A stretch of 64,000 bases of DNA from Ancylomarina euxina (GTDB lineage Bacteria; Bacteroidota; Bacteroidia; Bacteroidales; Marinifilaceae). The notes beneath the pieces are model-generated. The model was not told where the DNA came from and searched no databases. It saw only the letters and a program-made list of their open reading frames with translations. The stretch's first letter is position 1, and every line of letters starts with the position of its first letter. The DNA lies in NCBI RefSeq assembly GCF_003863355.1, contig NZ_QQWG01000011.1, positions 1-64,000 on the forward strand, read 5' to 3'. This document shows positions 29,135-39,591 of this stretch, piece after piece. The translations under genes and the position numbers were made by a program.

Positions 29135-29401
29135 GAACTTGATATTATAAACAACTCTTTCCTATATCTCATGCGATAAAGTCTATCTTAATGGATATAA
29201 AGCTGTAGGCAATTTGATATTGATAAATCTTAGTTTGATTCTATTTGATGTACAAATGTAAGCTATAAATTCTTAAATTTGAATTTCGAATAAGTAGGGA
29301 TTTAATTATACATCCCAAACTGATCCATATAATGGAAGAACAATTCATTTGTGTTCATAAAATTACAATCAACATAGGAATCTGCGAGAAAAAATAAACC
29401 C

Positions 29402-30304
29402 ATGTCAATACAAGTTAAAGAAGTCAGCAAATTTTATGGCAAACAAAAAGCATTAGACAGCTTGAGTTTTGAAATTTCAGATGCTGAGGTTGTTGGCTTC
29501 CTTGGACCCAATGGAGCTGGAAAATCAACCATGATGAAGATTATCACGGGTTTTCTGCCTCAAAGCTCAGGCGATGTCTTTGTAAATGGCTTGAATGTGA
29601 TGGAGCATTCTCTGGAAATTCGAAAGCAAATTGGTTATCTGCCTGAGCACAACCCACTTTACTTGGATCTATATGTGAAAGAATATCTGGAATATGTGGC
29701 AGGCATCTACAAGCTAGGCAAAAAGAAAAAACAAAGAGTTAACGAAATGATTGAGCTCACAGGCTTAGGCTTGGAGCAAAAGAAAAAAATCGGCGCCCTA
29801 TCAAAAGGTTACCGACAAAGAGTCGGATTGGCTCAGGCTCTCATTCACGATCCCAAAGTCTTGATTCTAGACGAACCCACTACAGGACTCGATCCCAACC
29901 AGCTGATTGAGGTACGTCAGCTTATTCAGGATATTGGGAAAGAAAAAACCGTGATGCTTTCAACTCATATCATGCAGGAAGTTGAAGCCATATGTGAGCG
30001 TGTTCTGATAATAAATAAGGGTCGACTGGTTGCCGATCAGGCTTCGAATAATATTCACAGCATTAAAGAATCCCACATGCTGGACTTGCAGTTTACCAGC
30101 GCAGTACCTCAAGCCTTCTTTCAATCTATTACAGGCATAACACATGTCGAAGCCTTAGCTAATCATCGCTACCAAGTGTCTGCAAAAACTGATGTACGCG
30201 AGCAGATTTTCCAAATGGCTGTCAGCAACAATTTAGTCCTCATTGAAATGAAATCTCAAGAAAGAAGCTTAGAGACTCTTTTCCAAGAACTTACCAGGCA
30301 ATAA
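29402..30304 (+). CDS. gldA: ABC transporter ATP-binding protein, GldA-like
   Basis: GFLGPNGAGKSTMMKIITGFLPQSSGDVFVNG...LSKGYRQRVGLAQALIHDPKVLILDEPTTGLDPNQ. The GldA assignment rests on general resemblance to the gliding-associated ATPase. Confidence 0.75.
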   Translation: MSIQVKEVSKFYGKQKALDSLSFEISDAEVVGFLGPNGAGKSTMMKIITGFLPQSSGDVFVNGLNVMEHSLEIRKQIGYLPEHNPLYLDLYVKEYLEYVAGIYKLGKKKKQRVNEMIELTGLGLEQKKKIGALSKGYRQRVGLAQALIHDPKVLILDEPTTGLDPNQLIEVRQLIQDIGKEKTVMLSTHIMQEVEAICERVLIINKGRLVADQASNNIHSIKESHMLDLQFTSAVPQAFFQSITGITHVEALANHRYQVSAKTDVREQIFQMAVSNNLVLIEMKSQERSLETLFQELTRQ

Positions 30305-30630
30305 AGAGCTTAAAGTCCTAAATGCATAATCAACCTTGTTTGTTTCCGAAACTTTGCTTTCCTTTGCATCGAATTAAGTGGAAAGATTTGGCTGATTGCG
30401 ACCACAGAAAAAAATGCTAAATGGTAATACTTACCCTATTACATTTTCTGTACATAGTACAACCAATGCTTTCCCGTATATTTTATTTATGAAAAGTACT
30501 TTAAGAAATGCCTTAAGTGCCTAAAGTAAAAAGTATTTAACGTTTAAAAACAATTTAAGCGGCTTACTTTTCAAACACTTTAAGTATTTAAAACTTAAGA
30601 CACTCCATGTACTCTAAACATTAAAATGTT

Positions 30631-31887
30631 ATGGGATATTTATTTACATCTGAATCTGTTTCAGAAGGACATCCAGATAAAGTTGCTGATCAAATTTCAG
30701 ATGCTTTATTGGACAAATTTTTAGCTTTCGATCCAAACTCGAAAGTCGCTTGCGAAACTATGGTAACAACAGGACAAGTTATCTTAGCAGGGGAAGTAAA
30801 AACAAAAACTTATATCGATGCTCAGGAAGTTGCTCGTAATGTGATAAACCGAATTGGTTACACCAAAAGCGAGTACAAGTTCGATGGTACATCTTGTGGT
30901 GTGCTAACGGCTATTCACGAGCAATCAGACGATATCAACCGTGGTGTAGATCGTGAAGATCCAATGAGCCAGGGAGCGGGTGACCAAGGTATGATGTTTG
31001 GTTACGCTTGTAAAGAGACTGACGACTATATGCCTTTATCTCTTGAATTATCGCACCGTTTGTTGATGGAATTGGCTGAGATTCGTCGTGAGGGGAAAGA
31101 TATGACCTACTTACGTCCCGATTCAAAATCACAGGTGACTATTCAGTATGCTGACGATGATACCATCGAAAGAGTACACACCATTGTGGTTTCAACTCAG
31201 CACGACGATTTTGGTCCTGATGATGAGACCATGTTGGCTAAGATTAAAAACGATGTTCGTACCATCTTAATCCCTCGTGTGATTAAAATGTTGCCAGCAC
31301 GTGTTCAGGCTTTCTTCGATGCTGATTTTATTCTTCATGTGAACCCAACGGGTAAATTCGTAATTGGTGGTCCTCATGGTGATACAGGTCTTACAGGTCG
31401 TAAGATTATTGTTGATACTTACGGTGGAAAAGGTGCTCACGGTGGTGGTGCATTCTCAGGTAAAGATCCTTCGAAGGTAGACCGTTCTGCAGCTTATGCA
31501 GCTCGTCATATTGCGAAGAATCTTGTTGCAGCTGGTGTTGCTGACGAAATGTTAGTACAACTTTCGTATGCAATTGGTGTAGCTGAGCCTGTTGGTATCT
31601 ATGTAGGCACTTATGGCAAGTGTAATGTTGATATGAGCAAAGGTGAAATTGCTGATAAGATTACTGAGATTTTCGACCTACGTCCTGCTGCTATCGAGCA
31701 ACGTTTAAAACTACGTAACCCTATTTATGAGGAAACTGCTGCCTATGGTCATATGGGACGTACACCTCGCACTGTTGTGAAAACATTCGCTTCTCCTTAT
31801 TTCGAAGATTTGGAACTTGAAGTAGAGCTTTTCACTTGGGAAAAACTAGACTATGTTGAGAAAGTGAAGGAAGCTTTTAAGCTTTAA
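30631..31887 (+). CDS. metK: S-adenosylmethionine synthetase
   Basis: [28 protein letters not shown]...[16 protein letters not shown]...[21 protein letters not shown]. Confidence 0.97.
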   Translation: MGYLFTSESVSEGHPDKVADQISDALLDKFLAFDPNSKVACETMVTTGQVILAGEVKTKTYIDAQEVARNVINRIGYTKSEYKFDGTSCGVLTAIHEQSDDINRGVDREDPMSQGAGDQGMMFGYACKETDDYMPLSLELSHRLLMELAEIRREGKDMTYLRPDSKSQVTIQYADDDTIERVHTIVVSTQHDDFGPDDETMLAKIKNDVRTILIPRVIKMLPARVQAFFDADFILHVNPTGKFVIGGPHGDTGLTGRKIIVDTYGGKGAHGGGAFSGKDPSKVDRSAAYAARHIAKNLVAAGVADEMLVQLSYAIGVAEPVGIYVGTYGKCNVDMSKGEIADKITEIFDLRPAAIEQRLKLRNPIYEETAAYGHMGRTPRTVVKTFASPYFEDLELEVELFTWEKLDYVEKVKEAFKL

Positions 31888-31972
31888 TCCCTTTTTCGAA
31901 CTAGATAAAACAAAAGAGAGCATCCTGGTGGGTACTCTCTTTTTATTAAAATTTGCTAGCTTCTAAAGACCT

Positions 31973-33763
31973 CTACCTTTTCAACAATAAATCTTTGAGT
32001 CTTTTTTCAAAACATTTCTTACGTTCTTTTATTACTTTATTTATCTTAATAAGAACCTTTAACGGTTGCTTAGAAAACAAAATACCATTCATATACAACT
32101 CTTTAACAATTACATCAGTTGTTTTTAACGACTTTGTTTCATATGATGTTGTCAAGTTTTCCTTTAAGCTTAATGACTTTTGTTCTCTTACCCATTCACT
32201 TTGATCAATCAAGCTTAATTCTTTTTCTCTCAGATCAGGACATACATTCTGCAGAATAAAAAAGATCATCTCCCTATATTCTGCACTTAGAGGTGTTCCA
32301 AACAAATTCCCATTTTTAAATTCGAATTTTTTCCATATAATTTTTAAATATTTAAGGTATACGGTAATTCCAATATTCTTTTTTAAATGAATCTCATTAA
32401 GAAATTTTTCAATAAATGGTTGAATAACCTCAAAGTCTACAAACTCCTTATCCATCTCACGAGACAATTCAAAAACATCGTCATTATTAGCATACTTCAT
32501 ATACTTATTAAATAGCTCTATTTTCACCTCTTTATTTGACTCTACTATGAATTTTGCAGCAAAGTATTCCTGAAAAGATCGATGAGTAAAGTATAATGAC
32601 AAACCATCTTCTATCAAAAGACTAACTGCTTGAAGTAAGTCTGTATACATGTTCTCTATTTCAAAATCAATACATGTAATATCCTTTGCTTGAACCAAAT
32701 ACTCTAAAACTTCATTTTTTGTGAACTTAAATTTTCGATCCTCATACGTTAAAATACAAAAAGTAGAAAACACTCTAGAAAATTCTAAACTATCTAATTT
32801 TGTTTCTCTTTTTCTCTTATATGCACCTTTGAAAGAATCATGTCTTTGAAATAATGCTTCAAATGCCTGATTATAAAAAACACTTGATTTACTAGGTATG
32901 TCAGCACTATATCCATAAGTAAGCATCATTATGGATAATAATAATGGATTAGATAAAAAAGATTCATGTTTAGTAAATAACCTCCCTTCAAGATCTTTTG
33001 AAAATTTAGATTTTAACTCTTCATCAGCAGGCAACTTTTTTATAAGCTTTAGACTCTGTTCAAGTGTTAATGGAATAATATTAAATGTTGAAAAGATATC
33101 TAATTCGGATAGCATAATATCTGGCCGTGTCGTCAATAAGATATCTATTGTGGGGTATTTATTTGTAAAATATTTAATCTCTTTTAAAAGAGCTAATTTT
33201 CTATTTTTATTAACTTCATCTAAACCATCAAGAAATAAAATAAAGTGTCCTTTATCCAAACCTTTAAAAAAGAATTTCTTATCAATTTTTAATCCAAAAC
33301 TATTAGTTGTATCAACTAATAAATCTATAAGTGAAAATCTCGTATTATTTAGATCACGCAACTCAATAAAAACAGGAATCTGCTTCTTTTGTTTAAGTGA
33401 ATCAATAAAAAGGTGCTTTAACATTATTGATTTTCCAGCTCCACCAGTACCAGAAATAATACTATGTGTATTAACATTCAATATCCCCTTAAGATTCGAT
33501 GAGTTAATAATTATTTCTTCACATTTTATTCCCATTGGAACATAAAAATTATATAACTCAACTGGATTATCACGGATAAAAAAAGATTTTGATTTCCCAT
33601 ACCTATCATAAACTCTCTTTATATAGTCAGTATAGATAGTTCTTAACGAGAATTGAATATTATCAGCAGATCCTTTTAAAAAATCTCTTCCAACATTTAC
33701 TATTCCTTTCATTTGATCAGATAACAACTCTGCTGTTACTTTATTGATGTCAAACTCTTCCAT
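31973..33763 (-). CDS. NACHT-domain STAND NTPase (bacterial NLR-like)
   Basis: HSIISGTGGAGKSIMLKHLFIDSL (Walker A), FILFLDGLDEVNK (Walker B/NACHT acidic motif), IDILLTTRPD (sensor), LYFTHRSFQEYFAAKFIVE. Confidence 0.88.
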   Translation of the reverse strand: MEEFDINKVTAELLSDQMKGIVNVGRDFLKGSADNIQFSLRTIYTDYIKRVYDRYGKSKSFFIRDNPVELYNFYVPMGIKCEEIIINSSNLKGILNVNTHSIISGTGGAGKSIMLKHLFIDSLKQKKQIPVFIELRDLNNTRFSLIDLLVDTTNSFGLKIDKKFFFKGLDKGHFILFLDGLDEVNKNRKLALLKEIKYFTNKYPTIDILLTTRPDIMLSELDIFSTFNIIPLTLEQSLKLIKKLPADEELKSKFSKDLEGRLFTKHESFLSNPLLLSIMMLTYGYSADIPSKSSVFYNQAFEALFQRHDSFKGAYKRKRETKLDSLEFSRVFSTFCILTYEDRKFKFTKNEVLEYLVQAKDITCIDFEIENMYTDLLQAVSLLIEDGLSLYFTHRSFQEYFAAKFIVESNKEVKIELFNKYMKYANNDDVFELSREMDKEFVDFEVIQPFIEKFLNEIHLKKNIGITVYLKYLKIIWKKFEFKNGNLFGTPLSAEYREMIFFILQNVCPDLREKELSLIDQSEWVREQKSLSLKENLTTSYETKSLKTTDVIVKELYMNGILFSKQPLKVLIKINKVIKERKKCFEKRLKDLLLKR

Positions 33764-34092
33764 AATTAATTATTTCATCAGTAATTCAAGACAACAAAAC
33801 TATTATTTATATCAACATTATACTTACATCACACTATAAATTTATTAACAAATAATAAACATCATAATATTTTTACCTTGCATATTATAAAAAGTATCTA
33901 TCTAACTACACGTAGGATAATTATCCTATCGGTGTACAATATAAATTTCATAAGAGCAGATAACCATCCATCAAATATTATCAACAAATATTTTTATGAA
34001 TATTTAACATCTCAATTATAATTTCGCCTAAGTATTTGATTTAACTTACATAAGTTTTAACCCAATGTACAATTAAAAACAAACAAACCCTT

Positions 34093-34575
34093 ATGGAAAA
34101 TGTAATTTCATTTCAACTTAGTGACGACGAAAAAACACAGTTAAACGATCACATAGCAGGCATTAATGCTATACTTTCGCCTAAGCTTCACACCCTAATT
34201 CCTGAAGAAAAAAGAGACCTACCTAAAATGGGTGATAAGACCGTAGCCTTTGTAGAAAAAGCCTTAGAATATGGCGAGCAATATCCTGGTTTTATGCCCA
34301 ATTTTATTGATGTACCTGAGGCAAGAGTCAATTTTGAAACCGTGCGTGTTCTTCGTAACATAAACACACCACTAATGCGTATAGCAAACGAAATAGACGA
34401 CACCATGACTTTGGCAGGCAGCCAAGCGTATTCTTCAGCTTTATCTATTTACAAAGTGCTTAAAAATGCAGCTAGTATGGGGCAACCTGGAGCTAAAGAA
34501 GCAACTAGCGAATTAAAGAACCGTTTCCCACGTGCAAAGAAAAAGTCAACAACAGCTCAAGAGGTCGTTGAATAA
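34093..34575 (+). CDS. Conserved-looking hypothetical protein
   Basis: 160 aa ORF; MENVISFQLSDDEKTQLNDHIAGINAILSPKLHTLIPEEKRDLPKMGDKTVAFVEKALEYGEQYPGFMPNFID. No recognised domain. Confidence 0.65.
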   Translation: MENVISFQLSDDEKTQLNDHIAGINAILSPKLHTLIPEEKRDLPKMGDKTVAFVEKALEYGEQYPGFMPNFIDVPEARVNFETVRVLRNINTPLMRIANEIDDTMTLAGSQAYSSALSIYKVLKNAASMGQPGAKEATSELKNRFPRAKKKSTTAQEVVE

Positions 34576-35508
34576 AAACGAATAATAATTAAACGGTAAT
34601 AATCCCGAACCCCGTCGTTCGGGATTTTTAGTATCAGGATTTACAAATGCAAGCACATAAGCCTTCATTGCACAGCATCCTTCTTCAAAAAAGCTTCAAG
34701 CTTCCTTATCAATTGGTCATGCGCCTAGCTTTTTGAGAGATTCGTCTGGCTTTTTGCTAGGATTTCCTAGCTTTCTACTGCAATCACCTTCGCTTAAGAT
34801 AGAACGGGTTGGCTATTTTGGAGGATGTTCTGGCTTTTTGCCAGAAGCGTGGGTAAAAAATGTAGATGAGCTTGGCTTTTTGCTAGGGTTTTGAAGTAAA
34901 AAGCTAGAATTATGGAGCTGAACAAATGGCACCCTTCTGTCCTTCGGACATTTACTCACAGAAAAAAATATTAGTGTGTTCGTGATCCATCGGATTCCCC
35001 TAAAAAGGGAGAAAATGATTTATTAATTTTGAATCAAATTATAACCATTATCAAACTCATAGATCAAAATACGAATTCCTTTCCCTATCAGGGAAAGTGC
35101 CGGCAGGCGATAGGGCAATATATTTTAAAATAAGAAATCTGGAGTTGCTTCCTTTATAAAAAGCTCCCTTTTCCGCATAAGCAGAAAGGGAGCTTTTAAA
35201 TATTCTAACGTATGGGAATTCCAAACTCAGGCTTACTATAACAGATTAAAATCAGCCTATCTTTTTCACAAGATGTTAAAATGGAACAACTCTCAAACAA
35301 AGGAGATCCTCAAGTTGCTTTAAATGACCTCATTGATATTATCTATAAGAATTTAAGACAAAGAAGTCCGAAAAAAGGCTTCTCATCTTTTTATATTCAT
35401 TCAGTTATTTATATATTTAAGTTCGTTAAAAAAACAAGGCTTGTTTTGAGTCATCATAAATCGACTTTTAACGAGTTAATCTAACTAAGCCACAATAATT
35501 ATTAGCCC

Positions 35509-36681
35509 ATGAAAATTCACGAATACCAAGCCAAGGAGATTTTAAGATCCTATGGTGTAGCTGTTCCCCAGGGAAAAATTGCCTTTACAGTACAAGAGGC
35601 TGAAGAAGCAGCAAAAGAAATAGGATTACCTGTCGTTGTTAAAGCACAAATTCACGCTGGAGGCCGCGGAAAAGGTGGAGGTGTCAAATTTGCACCCACT
35701 GCTCAAGATGTTCGCCAATATGCTAGTGATATATTAGGGATGACCCTAATCACACATCAAACGGGTCCTGAAGGACGATTGGTAAAAAAGGTCTGGATTG
35801 AAGAAGCTTCGAATATCGCGCATGAGTATTATGCGGGTATCGTTCTTGATCGTGCCTCATCAAAGGTAACCTTTATGGTTTCTACCGAAGGGGGAATGGA
35901 GATTGAGAAAGTTGCTGAAGAAACTCCTGATAAAATTCTTAAAGTTGGTGTTGATGCTTCAGTTGGGCTTCAAGCTTTCCAAGCCAGAGAAATGGCTTTT
36001 TCTTTGGGATTAACAGGCTCAGCTTTTAAAAACGGTGTGAAATTTTTCCTTGCTCTTTACAAAGCCTATATAGGAACCGATGCTTCTCTTTTCGAAATCA
36101 ACCCATTGGTTGTAACCCAGGAAGGTGATGTTATCGCATTGGATGCTAAGGCAGATTTCGATAATAATGCGATGTACCGTCAGAAAACTTTGACGCCTCT
36201 TCGCGATTTTGACGAAGAAGAGCCATTGGAAATCGAGGCTGATAAATCAGGCCTTAACTATATCAAACTGGATGGTAACATTGGCTGTATGGTGAATGGT
36301 GCTGGTTTGGCTATGGGAACTATGGATATTATTAAGTTGACGGGTGGTGAACCAGCAAACTTCCTTGATGTTGGAGGATCAGCTTCAGCTGAAACAGTTG
36401 AGCAAGGTTTCCGCATCATCCTTTCAGATAAAAATGTAAAGGCTGTTTTAATTAATATTTTTGGCGGTATCGTTCGTTGCGATCGTGTTGCCAATGGCGT
36501 TATTCAAGCCATCAAAAATATCAATACCCAAGTACCTATTGTTGTTCGTTTACAAGGAACCAACGCCGAAGAAGGTAAAAAGCTTCTTGAGGAATCAGGC
36601 ATGAATATTATTGCTGCCACAGAACTTAAAGATGCTGCTGAAAAAGTGGTTACTACATTAGGGCAAACAATTAGTAAGTAG
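35509..36681 (+). CDS. sucC: Succinate--CoA ligase, beta subunit (ADP-forming)
   Basis: [22 protein letters not shown]...[20 protein letters not shown]...[24 protein letters not shown]...[14 protein letters not shown]. Confidence 0.97.
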   Translation: MKIHEYQAKEILRSYGVAVPQGKIAFTVQEAEEAAKEIGLPVVVKAQIHAGGRGKGGGVKFAPTAQDVRQYASDILGMTLITHQTGPEGRLVKKVWIEEASNIAHEYYAGIVLDRASSKVTFMVSTEGGMEIEKVAEETPDKILKVGVDASVGLQAFQAREMAFSLGLTGSAFKNGVKFFLALYKAYIGTDASLFEINPLVVTQEGDVIALDAKADFDNNAMYRQKTLTPLRDFDEEEPLEIEADKSGLNYIKLDGNIGCMVNGAGLAMGTMDIIKLTGGEPANFLDVGGSASAETVEQGFRIILSDKNVKAVLINIFGGIVRCDRVANGVIQAIKNINTQVPIVVRLQGTNAEEGKKLLEESGMNIIAATELKDAAEKVVTTLGQTISK

Positions 36682-36736
36682 GTAATTAGTATGGGTTCAT
36701 GCTAAATGAACCATCACCATTAAAACAATCGACACA

Positions 36737-37612
36737 ATGAGTGTATTAGTCAATAAAGATACAAGACTAGTGGTTCAGGGAATCACTGGCACAGAAGGGG
36801 GATTTCATACCCAACAAATGATAGAATATGGCACCAATGTAGTTGCTGGTGTTACGCCAGGTAAAGGTGGTCAGATGTTTATGGATAGCGTACCCGTTTT
36901 CGATACCGTGAAAGATGCAGTAAAAATTGCAAGCGCTAATGCTTCGGTTATTTTTGTTCCTCCAGCTTTTGCCGCTGATGCGATTATGGAAGCTGCCGAT
37001 GCGGGTATAGAGCTTGTAGTGTGTATCACCGAAGGGATTCCTACTCTTGATATGATCAATGTACATGAGTTCCTTAAAAAGCGTCCTAAGACGACTTTAA
37101 TTGGACCTAACTGCCCTGGTGTAATAACCCCAGGAGTAGCGAAGATTGGAATTATGCCGGGTTTTATTCATAAACCGGGTAAAATAGGTATTATTTCACG
37201 TTCAGGGACTCTAACATATGAGGCTGTTCATCAGCTGGGAAATGCGGGTTTTGGTCAATCAACGGCTATCGGTATTGGTGGTGATCCTATTATTGGAACC
37301 AAGCATATCGATGCAGTAAAACTATTAAATGAGGATCCTGAAACTGAGGCTATCGTTCTGATCGGTGAAATTGGTGGATCGGATGAAGAAACTGCTGCAG
37401 CTTATATTGCCAAGTATGTAAAAAAACCTGTCGTGGCTTTTATCGCTGGTCAAACAGCTCCTGAAGGCAAACGTATGGGACATGCTGGTGCGATTATCGC
37501 CGGAGGAAAAGGAACGGCTGCTGAAAAGATGGAAGCTCTTGCTGCTGCAGGTATTCACGTTGTGAAATCTCCTGCTGATATCGGAAACAAGATGAAAGAA
37601 GTTTTAGGGTAA
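36737..37612 (+). CDS. sucD: Succinate--CoA ligase, alpha subunit
   Basis: [35 protein letters not shown]...[11 protein letters not shown]...[14 protein letters not shown]-type motif; GHAGAII. Confidence 0.97.
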   Translation: MSVLVNKDTRLVVQGITGTEGGFHTQQMIEYGTNVVAGVTPGKGGQMFMDSVPVFDTVKDAVKIASANASVIFVPPAFAADAIMEAADAGIELVVCITEGIPTLDMINVHEFLKKRPKTTLIGPNCPGVITPGVAKIGIMPGFIHKPGKIGIISRSGTLTYEAVHQLGNAGFGQSTAIGIGGDPIIGTKHIDAVKLLNEDPETEAIVLIGEIGGSDEETAAAYIAKYVKKPVVAFIAGQTAPEGKRMGHAGAIIAGGKGTAAEKMEALAAAGIHVVKSPADIGNKMKEVLG

Positions 37613-37635
37613 TCCTCAAAGCTTATCACCATACA

Positions 37636-37664
37636 AAAGCCGTTCTCTCCGAACGGCTTTTTCT
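37636..37664 (+). terminator. Rho-independent terminator of sucCD
   Basis: AAAGCCGTTC-TCTCC-GAACGGCTTTTTC. Confidence 0.85.
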
Positions 37665-37692
37665 TTATCTTTAATTCATGCAAATATTAAGT

Positions 37693-39582
37693 CTAATTAC
37701 TGGAAAGAGGAATACTGAAACAAACTCTTGTGCCATGTAAATCTTTGTTCAATGTTTTAAGGTCAGTCACAACGATACTTAAGTCATTTTTTGAATAATA
37801 GTTATAAATCCTGACTCTGTCCTTCAATATTTCTGTTGCCATTGATTTATGAACATTATTTTGATTCTGAGCCTTCAATATACCGATTCCATTATCTTCA
37901 ACAGTAAAGTCAATGCTATTACTCTCTTTATTCTTGAGTAAGCAAATTTTAATTTCAGCATCAGGATTGCTTCTCAATTCACCATGAATCAAGGCATTCT
38001 CTACAATAGGTTGCGCCAACATAGGAGGAATTCTGATTTCATCCAAATCAATCTCAGAATCAATATCAAATCGATAGCTAATACCATTTCCAAATCTTAA
38101 ATTCTGCAATTCTACATAAGCAGCTAGAATATCCAATTCCTTTCGTACGGTAATATACTCATGGGTTGAATTCTCTAAAACACCACGAACCAATCCTGAA
38201 AGTTTCGACAAATAATTAAATGCCTTATCGTTTTCATTACTCAAAATAGAATCTTGAATCACTGTTAGTGAATTGAAAAGAAAATGAGGATTCATTTGAC
38301 TTAATCGTATTTTTTGCTCCAAAGAAAGAGTCTGAAGCTTATTGCGATAGGATCTTGATCTCAAATAAAAAAGTATAAAAGCTGTAGCAAGAATTATAAA
38401 ACAAATTAAAGACAAGAGCAAAATATTCTTTCTGCTTAAATCTATATTTTTAATAGCCAGTTCCTTTTCTTTAAGTTTTAAATTATGAGTAAACTCAAGC
38501 TCTGCTAATCTTTTGGTTCGACTCCCTGAGTTCAGGGAATCATGCAAAAATGTTGTTTTCTTATAGTAAAATAAAGCTTTGATTGGGTCATTAATTTTCT
38601 CATACAATTCTGTCTTTATCCTATAAAGATCCAATAAGTCATCATCAAGATTGTATTCTAGACAGATTTTTTCTCCTTTTTGGAGATTTACGATCGCCTC
38701 ATCAAATCTTTCCATTTCAATCAAGCACTGTGCCAACCACTTATACGATTTAGGCAATCCCCACACATCATCCATCTTCAATCTTACATCCTCACATTCC
38801 TTATAATAGGTCAGGGCTTTTGTATAATTATTTTTATGAAATGCGACCTGCCCAAGGTTTAAGAGTATTGTCGCTTTTTGCTTAGGAGTTCCATATTCCT
38901 CATTTAAGGTATCTGCTTTATGTAAAAATACCAAAGCTTTTTCAAATTGCTCTTGTTCAAGATAAAGTACACCAAGGTTCATGTTTACTCTAGCTAATCT
39001 TGATCCATAATCCAACTTCTCCAATAACGACAAAGCAACAAGATAATACTCTTCAGCTTTTTTATAATCCGCGAAATCATGATAGATGCAGCCTATATTG
39101 AATTGAATACTTGCTATTCCTTTTTCAAAATTAATTGATTCATATATTTCTTTAGCTTCGAGATAGGTTTCAAGAGCAAGTTCTGCCTTATTAGTTCTCC
39201 TATAAACAATGGCCATATTATTGAATACCTTTCCGACATCAAGATTTTGCTTTGCCTTTTTAAACTCAGGTATCGCTTTATTGTAATGATAGAGAGCAGA
39301 ATCAAATAAACCTTGATACATATAACTATTCCCTTGTTCCTTTTCTGCCAGCCCTATCACATTTGGATCTAAAGATTCTTTAGCCAGTTCAATAATTTTC
39401 TTTCCATACTTCGTGCTTATCGTATAAGAAGAGTCTCTCAAGCTTTTCATCTTCTTAATCGAATCCAAAAGCAGATCATAGTCTTTAGAGCTTTCAATGA
39501 GACTATCACCCAAATAAAAATTGCCTTTCAGGTTTAAACTAATAAACAGGATACAGAGATGAAGTAAAATTAATTTACGCAT
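37693..39582 (-). CDS. TPR-containing LytS/PF06580-type sensor histidine kinase
   Basis: Signal peptide, TPRs, one TM, then QKIRLSQMNPHFLFNSLTVIQDSILSNE...IPPMLAQPIVENALIHGEL...VEDNGIGI. Confidence 0.9.
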   Translation of the reverse strand: MRKLILLHLCILFISLNLKGNFYLGDSLIESSKDYDLLLDSIKKMKSLRDSSYTISTKYGKKIIELAKESLDPNVIGLAEKEQGNSYMYQGLFDSALYHYNKAIPEFKKAKQNLDVGKVFNNMAIVYRRTNKAELALETYLEAKEIYESINFEKGIASIQFNIGCIYHDFADYKKAEEYYLVALSLLEKLDYGSRLARVNMNLGVLYLEQEQFEKALVFLHKADTLNEEYGTPKQKATILLNLGQVAFHKNNYTKALTYYKECEDVRLKMDDVWGLPKSYKWLAQCLIEMERFDEAIVNLQKGEKICLEYNLDDDLLDLYRIKTELYEKINDPIKALFYYKKTTFLHDSLNSGSRTKRLAELEFTHNLKLKEKELAIKNIDLSRKNILLLSLICFIILATAFILFYLRSRSYRNKLQTLSLEQKIRLSQMNPHFLFNSLTVIQDSILSNENDKAFNYLSKLSGLVRGVLENSTHEYITVRKELDILAAYVELQNLRFGNGISYRFDIDSEIDLDEIRIPPMLAQPIVENALIHGELRSNPDAEIKICLLKNKESNSIDFTVEDNGIGILKAQNQNNVHKSMATEILKDRVRIYNYYSKNDLSIVVTDLKTLNKDLHGTRVCFSIPLSSN

Positions 39583-39591
39583 AGGTATAAG

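Noticed and set aside
30305-30630. Possible SAM riboswitch upstream of metK
   Set aside because: No recognisable SAM-I/II core motif; only AT-rich repeats of TTTAAGT-like strings.
32931-33545. 204-aa plus-strand ORF
   Set aside because: Antisense to the NACHT gene, whose motifs are unambiguous.
36767-37066. 99-aa and nearby ORFs antisense to sucD
   Set aside because: Chance open frames opposite a highly conserved gene.
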